NCBI RefSeq assembly: GCF_000708205.1
Contig: NW_014575562.1
Location: forward strand, 125,616 to 189,615
DNA from: Mixia osmundae IAM 14324
Lineage: Eukaryota; Basidiomycota; Mixiomycetes; Mixiales; Mixiaceae
Direction: 5' to 3'
DNA length: 64,000 bases
Part shown: piece by piece, positions 57,670 to 64,000 of the stretch
Position numbering within the stretch: the stretch's first letter is position 1
How the letters are laid out: the number at the start of each line of letters is the position of its first letter
Made by a program: the position numbers and the translations under genes
The notes under the pieces: generated by a model
Seen by the model: only the letters and a program-made list of their open reading frames with translations
What the model was told of the DNA's origin: nothing
Database searches by the model: none

Positions 57670-60044
57670 TCAGGATGTAGCTTGCTGTGGATCTTGTCTG
57701 CGATCTTCTTGTGAAAGGCAGTCGTCGGATGAAGCGTGTCCCAGTAGAGATAGGTATCCCTGCGCAGGATCGTCACTACAAGCTCAGAAATACTTGCGAA
57801 AACTTACGGCGTCTTGCATATTCCACCCGTTGTGGAGTTCCAGCAAGCATCGTTGCCATCGGTCAGACCAAGCTGCGCGCCGCATAAGCGTGTATAAACG
57901 ACGCCCTTTGAATCCTTACCTTATCGGGTGAACTCATGCCCTCGCTGAAGTATGCTTCGGCATCAAAGGTATAGATAGACTGTCCTATAGCCATGCCCGC
58001 CGCTTTGACATCCTCGATGAGCTTGTCGAGCGCAATGTTGAACTGACGCGTGAGTGCTGCGAGCACTGCAAGCTGAGTTGCATCGCCAATCGGTTTGGCG
58101 AGATAGCGCGAGGCGGGTACTGAGCCGAGAGGCGGCAGAGGTAGGATGACGAAGTCGGCTTTGCTCTTATCGGCTTGACCGGCTTGAAGCGCAACGATCT
58201 GTACTCCTAGATCGGCGACAGCTTGCGAGACCCGTAATTCTGCCGTTGCAAGGGTCGAGCTTCCCTTCTGCCAGTCTGACCAGATCGAATATAGAATAGG
58301 GTTGATTCCGTTCCAGATGACATGTAATACACGACCTCTGCCAGGTTTGAAGGCGCCACTGCGCACATCAGACAGATATGATGCTATCTGACTTTTTGAG
58401 TCGGGCGGCGAGCCATTGTAGCCCGTCGCGTCGTTATTGATATGTGCGCCAATGTAGGCATAATTGGTCATCGGCACGTTGAGCTTCCTGGCTAGATACT
58501 GTAGGATGCTTAGCAACGGATCATATCGAGAGGCGAAGACCTACTTCATCGAAGACTGGTCCATTGGAGCGACGACCGCCAACATAAGGCGGGCCCGAAA
58601 GCGTGAATTTGTAGACATCAGGCCGGGGATGTCCGTTGTCTGCATCGATGTCAGCACTGCTTGTCTCATGTGAGGGCAACGCACCACAGTACGAAGCGCC
58701 AAAGACGACGAGAGCCGAGAAGGCAGCAGCGGCAGGCTTCATGGGTTTTCCTTTAGACTTTCCGTCTCCTTTCTTCGAATGATCGTTGAGCGTCGTCCGG
58801 TCGGTAACAGTTCGCTGAATAGACGTCGAATTCTTTGTCTCCGAGATTGTGTGCTCAGTGATGTTTGAATTCGCTGCACGGACCCTGCCGTCACCACTGA
58901 GCGAGACATTGAAGGCTTCGGTCGTGAAGTTCGTTGGCTCGTCGCCCTCTTCTGCGTAAGAGCTGTCCGTCATTGTCCAGGGAGACGTCGTGGCGATGTC
59001 TTCGGGAAAAGAGGCATTGCTAGCAGTTGCGAGGATCTGTTCTTGCAGCGCTCGACGATCGTAGGGATCGATCAAGCTTTCGCCATTGATTTGCTCGCTT
59101 GTGGGATCATCGCTCTCGTCGATTGCATCAGCGTTTGATTTATGCGTGTGGTGCGACGCGTGAACGTGATGCTTGTGATGATGCTTGTGATGGTGTAGCG
59201 ACTTGCCGCGGTCATGGGGGCTGTCTTCAAGGACGGCCTTGCTTTGGGCAGCTGCTTCGATTGCACCGTCACGCGAGCCATCATCAAGTGCGTCAGGTGG
59301 CACCTGTTCGTCATGCACGTCGCGACGCTTAAGCCTGGACGCGCTCGTAGCGATACGATCGCTGAATTGAGTATGAAAAGAGGAGCGATGAGCACGACGA
59401 CGAAGCGATCTTTTCCATGCGTTGTGAGCGTTTGCCGATCTGGCTGCCTTATCCGGGTGCGAGATGAGATCGGCAGTGACAGAGATAAGCATGAGCGCAA
59501 GGCCGAGCGCGATGATGCTGATGACGACGACAGTGCCGAACCGGACCTTCTTTGGCTGTTGAGCTCTGCCGAAAGCGGCTTTCCAGCGTGCATGCCGAGC
59601 TCTCTTCTTTGGCGTTTGCGCCTCCTGTGAGAAAGCAGACGAGCCAGACATGGTACGCTCGACCAATTCGACTCCGATATCTGGTCCTGTTGTACGATCG
59701 TAGCGAGTCACTCTGGCAGGCAGCTTGAATGTAACAGAAGCCTGACGGCCCTCCTTGGCAGCACCTCGGTCGCTGTCAGTCGCACGAGAAACGTCGACAG
59801 GGCACTCATCAGAATTTGGCTCATCGAAGCCGTTCGAGTCAAGTACAGGCGACGCATTGGCTCGGAGGCGGGCGCCTGTGCTGCTTGCGAGGTCGTGCGA
59901 CGTCGTGGCGGCCATCACAGTATCATCTTGCTCAGTGCGTTCGCTGATTGACGAGAGCGGGCCGGACGTCAGGTCATTCTCTGGGTCTAGGAGTGAGGCA
60001 GGTAGGCCTAGGCCGAGTTCGCTGACGTTGCGAGCAGGACTCAT
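57624..60044 (-). CDS. Membrane-anchored SGNH/GDSL hydrolase
   Basis: Exons 58685-60044, 58545-58639, 57920-58498, 57808-57872 and 57624-57759 give 744 residues. The first 450 residues are an extension: Ser/Thr-rich cytosolic part, one membrane span near 170 (TVVVISIIALGLALMLISV), then a lumenal stretch with N-glycosylation sites and a His-rich tract (HHHKHHHKHHVHASHH). The hydrolase follows: block I FGASYCDNGHPR with the nucleophile Ser, GYNGSPPD, HVIWNGINP, and the Asp-His pair in WDTLHPTTAFHKK. Resembles secreted fungal carbohydrate or lipid esterases, but tethered. Substrate unknown. The 3' end overlaps MAK11 coding sequence by 46 bp. Confidence 0.82.
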
Positions 60045-60173
60045 CTCCCGAATTCGTCGCTAGCAGTGCTGGCGAGGGGAGATTGAAGCGAGACAAAGCG
60101 AGGCATCAGTGACAGATCGTGAGAGATGGATATGATCATCGAGGGCGAGCCGCTCGAAAGAAGGCCTCGGCGG

Positions 60174-62458
60174 TCACGGCGCGTCGCCGCCGCGCCAGAT
60201 GAACTTTACATGAGGCGGTGGCTGATTTGTAGCCGTGTGCAGGGCAGGCGCGGTAGGATCCTCGGGCCCCCGGTTGATAGCTTGCTCCGGCTGGTCTACA
60301 GGTGGAGTGGGCTGCCAAGGAGCAGGCGAAGTGAAGATCAATGGTTTCGGCTGCCGCCGCTTTTCGAGCTCTGCAAGACTGAATTGCGGCTGGTCAAGCT
60401 TCCTAGAGCCAAACACTGGCGTCGCACGCGCGCTGACTGCTCTTTGTGCTTTGCGCGGACTGGCAGGCGGCGTGGCAGCATCTCCGTAAGCTTTTGGCTT
60501 GCGCTCTCGCAATGACATGCTGCTCGGCGCCGCCGCTGCTGATGTGGCATAAGCTGTCGATAGATCTCGGCCTTGTATGACGGCGAAAGCCTCTGCAGCT
60601 TGCTTGAGCCAGTCATGCTCGGGAGCGGCCGCCTGATCTTTGCTCTGATGGGGTTGAAGCGTCGCGCGCCTGCCTGCTTGCTTGTAGCCGACAAAGCACG
60701 TCTTCTCTAGCTTTGCGAGCGTTTTCGGATCCCATGGCGTCTCTGTATGCATGACCGCCTGCTGATCATCGCGCGTATGACTGACGAGGCCAGTAAGGTA
60801 AGCAGCGACGCCGCTACATAATGCGGTATCCGAGTAGCCGCCTTCGAGGACAGAGACTAATTTACCGGCAGCGAAACGCTTAGCGAAACTAGCGGCATCG
60901 ACAGCAAAACGACTGAAGAACGATGTAGGCACGCGCCTATTATGGCGTTGCATGCTCGAGTACTCGTGCTGGCTCGCATCAAATCCTGCACCCTCGCCTG
61001 GTCAGCCAGGTTGCGGGGATCATGTCAGCACGCACCTGCAGAGACAAGCACGAGCGTTCGGGACGGCTCAGCATCCGTCTGCTCGATGAAGCGCTCCGCT
61101 GCGCCGATCAATGCAGACCGATAGCAAGGGTACAGTCGCTCGTGAAAGTCAGTCTCTGAGCTATACTCGTCCTGCAAGCGTCAGAGCGTAAGCAGATGCG
61201 GGCTGCCCAAGGCGCAGACAGGACACACCAGATGCGCATTCGAGATCCACTGGCCATGAGGACCGGCGAGTGTCACAGAAGCTGCTTGCACTCGGTCTGG
61301 ATCGCCATCTTCACAGGGGTAGGACATGACATCGTGTAAACTACCATAGAACACTCGCAAAGGATCATGCTTCGCCGGTTTCGAGCGTAAAGGAGAAGTC
61401 GTCGGCGTGGTTTTGCGCGAGTCAGACAGTAACGCGTTGGCTTCGGCATTGAGCCTGAAGGCGATGTCCTGAGATCCATTGCCGTGATGCAGATCTTGAT
61501 CGAGTAGGATGACTCTATTGATGTTGTGTCTGTGGAAAGCATGCGCTGCACCGATCAAGACAGTATTGACAAAGCAGAAGCCAGAGGGTGACGATTGACC
61601 ACAGTGATGGCCCGGCGGTCTGACGAGCACGAGAGCAGATTCGGGTTGAGCAGAAGCAAGGGCATGATCTATTGCTTGACATGTAGCGCCGAGGGCTCCC
61701 TGTATTGCGTCTAGACTGCCGGGACACAGGTAGAGATCGCCCTGAGATAGATGTGCAGGAATCTCGCTCTCTCCGGGTGTGATAGCGCGGCAGGCCTCTA
61801 TCCACTTGATCAGATCGCTGGGATAAGCGCTCGTGCTAGCTTGCTCGTTCGCTTCCAATCCACCGTGGATGTGTTGCACGCTCGTATCAGTAAGGGGCAG
61901 AGAAGCGCTGGACAAGATAACCTCGAAGGGATCTGTGTCAAGCAGAAGGGTCTCTGTCCAGCTCAGACTATGCTCTGACGTTTGGCTCGACGTCGCATTA
62001 TTGACAGAGAGGCGATTCATCAAGGCGTCCAGTGAGGCGTCAGCATCTTCACGCGCAGCTCCAATGGATACGCTGTGAGGATTGGTTGGTGTCGGGACAG
62101 GCTCGACGGGACGGCTGGGATCTCCACGAGAGAAAGCCCAAGCGCCTGCAACGCCCGCATGACAAGCCTTCAATCGCTCTGGACGCTCGACAATTGTAGC
62201 CGAGTCTGGTGTTCTGACGTATTTGTGCTTCGTACAGTCTGGCTGGATATACACTCGGATCTTTGGGGTATCGCTCGCTGGCTGCACCGAGTCTAGCAAA
62301 AGAGTAGAGAGCTTGACAGCTGTCGCATCATCCAGCTGAGGAAGGGTTCCTTGACTCGCACCGGGCTCAGTGCCGACTGATGGTGAGCGTTCAGACTCTT
62401 GCGCAGTAGCATAGCCATCAGAGGATGTAGCGCCCAGACTAGCCTCTCTATATTCCAT
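60174..62458 (-). CDS. Hos3-type histone deacetylase
   Basis: Zinc-dependent class II-like deacetylase of the fungal Hos3 group. Exons 61229-62458, 61036-61171 and 60174-60985 give 725 residues from MEYREASL; an in-frame ATG at 62584 would add 42. Active-site motifs: VRPPGHHCGQSSPSGFCFVN, DQDLHHGNGSQDI and the charge-relay-like LVSAGFDASQHEY, then LEGGYS. The C-terminal 250 residues are low complexity and basic. Introns are 57 and 50 bp. It lies 129 bp downstream of the start of the hydrolase gene on the same strand. Confidence 0.87.
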
Positions 62459-63410
62459 GACGGCGCACGAAGTACGACAGGTTGAACGCGACCGGGCCAA
62501 GGCGCCGAGGACGCGACAATGTGATGGGACAAGTCCACAGGTCATCAGCTGGACATGATGATGCAATTTGCCACAACAGATCACGGCAGTCAGCTACGGC
62601 GGAGACCTGCAGGCATCCCTCAGCGCGGCACAAAAGGCACAAAACAGACGACTTATAAGAACGAGTTCGAGCAGACGAGCAGCTCACTATCGCGAGCTTG
62701 CCCGTCCACATTGCCGTCTCGTCTGAGAGACCGATGCGATGCCTCGTTGGACTTGCAGAGACATCATGGCGAGCAAAGTATGACGTCGACTGATCGATGA
62801 TTTAGAACACCTGAAGTCGCTCGTCGCACTCGATTCCGGACGGTAGTCTCGTCGTCGTGATCAGTCTGCTTGCCCCGCTGCGATAGTCGTCCTTGAGCAT
62901 GACTGCACTAAGCCTGACCGTCGTCTCTCCCAGGTGAATGAGGGGGGAGAGATGGTCAAGTAAGCATAGCATAGCCAAGACTGTCAGTGGCCCGCTAGCC
63001 AGTCGTCTTCGCCGAGATCGCCGCCGAGAGCGTCTGCCTCAGCCAGTCATGAAAGAGAGGCCTCACTTGACTCGACGCTTGACCACTTCGAGTAACACCT
63101 GCACCATTGAGATGCGTGGCCTGTCGCCTTGTCGCCCACGGCTGACAGGCCGGGTCTGTACCGGTGCACAGACCACGACTGCCTTGTTGCCAGCAATGTC
63201 GATCTGCCTTGATGCTCGCCAGTCGTTGCCAGAAGTCGTGGATGGGTTGACCAAGTTCGGCGGCGAGTGCGGCTTTCGAGCGCGCACGGGCTTTTAGACC
63301 ACGTGACAGATGAAATCATTCAGCTAGACATAAGCCAGTGCCACCCTGCCATGGCAATTCCTGCGAGCATTAGCTCAGTGTCACCGGCTTATTGCGATGC
63401 GTTGCGGTCC
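62459..63410. other. Intergenic interval with no secure gene
   Basis: About 950 bp between the deacetylase start and TRM5. Short frames exist on both strands, including a minus-strand stretch (about 63090-63290) faintly like ribosomal protein S7e, but none has a sound start, splice pattern or end. Promoters of both flanking genes must lie here. Confidence 0.5.
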
Positions 63411-64000
63411 ATGCAGCCGATCAGACACCGTGTCTCCCTCAGTCACATCTCGGTAGCTCCATCTAGACTGTATCTGGCTCGCGCACGACCCCTACAGCAG
63501 CACGACACGCCGATCCAATTTCGACGAACGATGCTAGCAAGAGCCATGTCGACAGCCGTGCAAGAGCTAGCAAGCGAGCCGCCAGTGCGCAGAGGAATGA
63601 TTCAGCTTGACAAGAGTCTATTCAGCAAATCACTCGAGATTTGGAGCATCGTCGTACCCGCCAAAGACGTCGTTGCCATACGATCTCTTATTGGCTCGTG
63701 AGCATTCTACCTCCAATTCTTCGTCCAAGGCGCTCAGCAAGCCCACAGTCACTCTCTCCAGCTCGCAAAAATCTCGAACGTTCTCAAAGACGAGCGGATT
63801 GACCCATCAGACCGCATGCTGCTCACCAACGCGCCGAGCCAAGGTCAATCTATGCTCGCTTGGCTAGCCAAATTTCTCACGGCCGGTTGTCGCTAGATCC
63901 ACCGCCAGAGCGTATACAGCATGTAGTGCAAGAACATGGGCTACGACTCCTGTCATATCTGCTCACTCTCGACTATGACTATTGGACGGCAGGTCAGCTT
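63411..64000 (+). CDS. TRM5: tRNA (guanine37-N1)-methyltransferase Trm5 (3' partial)
   Basis: Makes m1G37 in cytosolic and, in many fungi, mitochondrial tRNAs. Exons in the window: 63411-63697, 63749-63843 and 63897-63992, with a donor GT at 63993; the rest lies beyond the edge. Conserved: PPVRRGMIQLDKSLFSK, IVVPAKDVVAIRSLIG, KISNVLKDERIDPSDRMLLT and LTLDYDYWTA, the usual Trm5 N-terminal region. In-frame ATGs occur at 63351, 63411 and 63531. The segment from 63411 to 63531 encodes an Arg-rich, acid-poor stretch like a mitochondrial presequence; starting at 63531 would give a cytosolic form. Chosen start is 63411. Confidence 0.83.

Noticed and set aside
62765-62970. Possible tiny plus-strand gene starting MASK with short exons
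   Set aside because: Joins would need introns under 35 bp and no family motif appears.
63060-63300. Minus-strand stretch resembling part of ribosomal protein S7e (a segment like IDIAGNKAVVV)
   Set aside because: The resemblance covers about 25 residues only. Upstream and downstream S7e motifs are missing, there is an in-frame stop just before it and no sound splice pattern. Either chance or a small relic.

Overview
The window is nuclear DNA of a fungus, most likely a basidiomycete with a compact genome. The case rests on about 100 short spliceosomal introns (mostly 44-61 bp, often with a CTGAC/CTAAC-like branch site), basidiomycete-style gene models (three-repeat paladin, Hid1, Whi2-like BTB protein, AGGF1-like FHA protein, Hos3-type deacetylase) and gene spacing of only 2-300 bp. 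Small size, GC-rich codons and very short introns would suit a Mixia-like or smut-like lineage, but that is inference. No rRNA, tRNA, CRISPR or transposon was recognised.

Layout: 1-12.2 kb holds housekeeping genes (NOG2, PEX11-like, TFIIS, beta-tubulin, Whi2-like, BUD32, PNC1, ARH1). 12.2-14.9 kb is gene-poor and carries a chimeric fragment copied from two genes that lie at 32.7 and 34.5 kb. 14.9-29.1 kb is again dense core (AGGF1-like, TAF11, YPP1, Rab18-like, EAF1/VID21, proteasome beta, PA-TM-RING ligase). 29.3-31.7 kb is an accessory island: five tandem minus-strand genes for small secreted six-cysteine peptides. 31.9-38 kb has HMG-CoA lyase, BMT2, a MYND-like protein, a Hook protein and a complex I subunit. 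38.3-41.5 kb is a second island: three tandem plus-strand genes of an unrecognised secreted family. 41.7-64 kb returns to core (paladin, CTF8, NIT1, AP-3 beta, HID1, a glycosyltransferase, MAK11, a membrane-anchored SGNH hydrolase, a Hos3-like deacetylase, TRM5).

Core genes mostly form head-to-head pairs sharing 90-330 bp promoters and tail-to-tail pairs whose stops nearly touch or overlap. Several carry GC-AG introns, and the same intron class is conserved at one homologous position in four of the five six-cysteine genes. The two secreted-peptide arrays are the best candidates for something undescribed. Exon coordinates were worked out by eye from reading frame, splice signals and family conservation; none is confirmed by transcripts.
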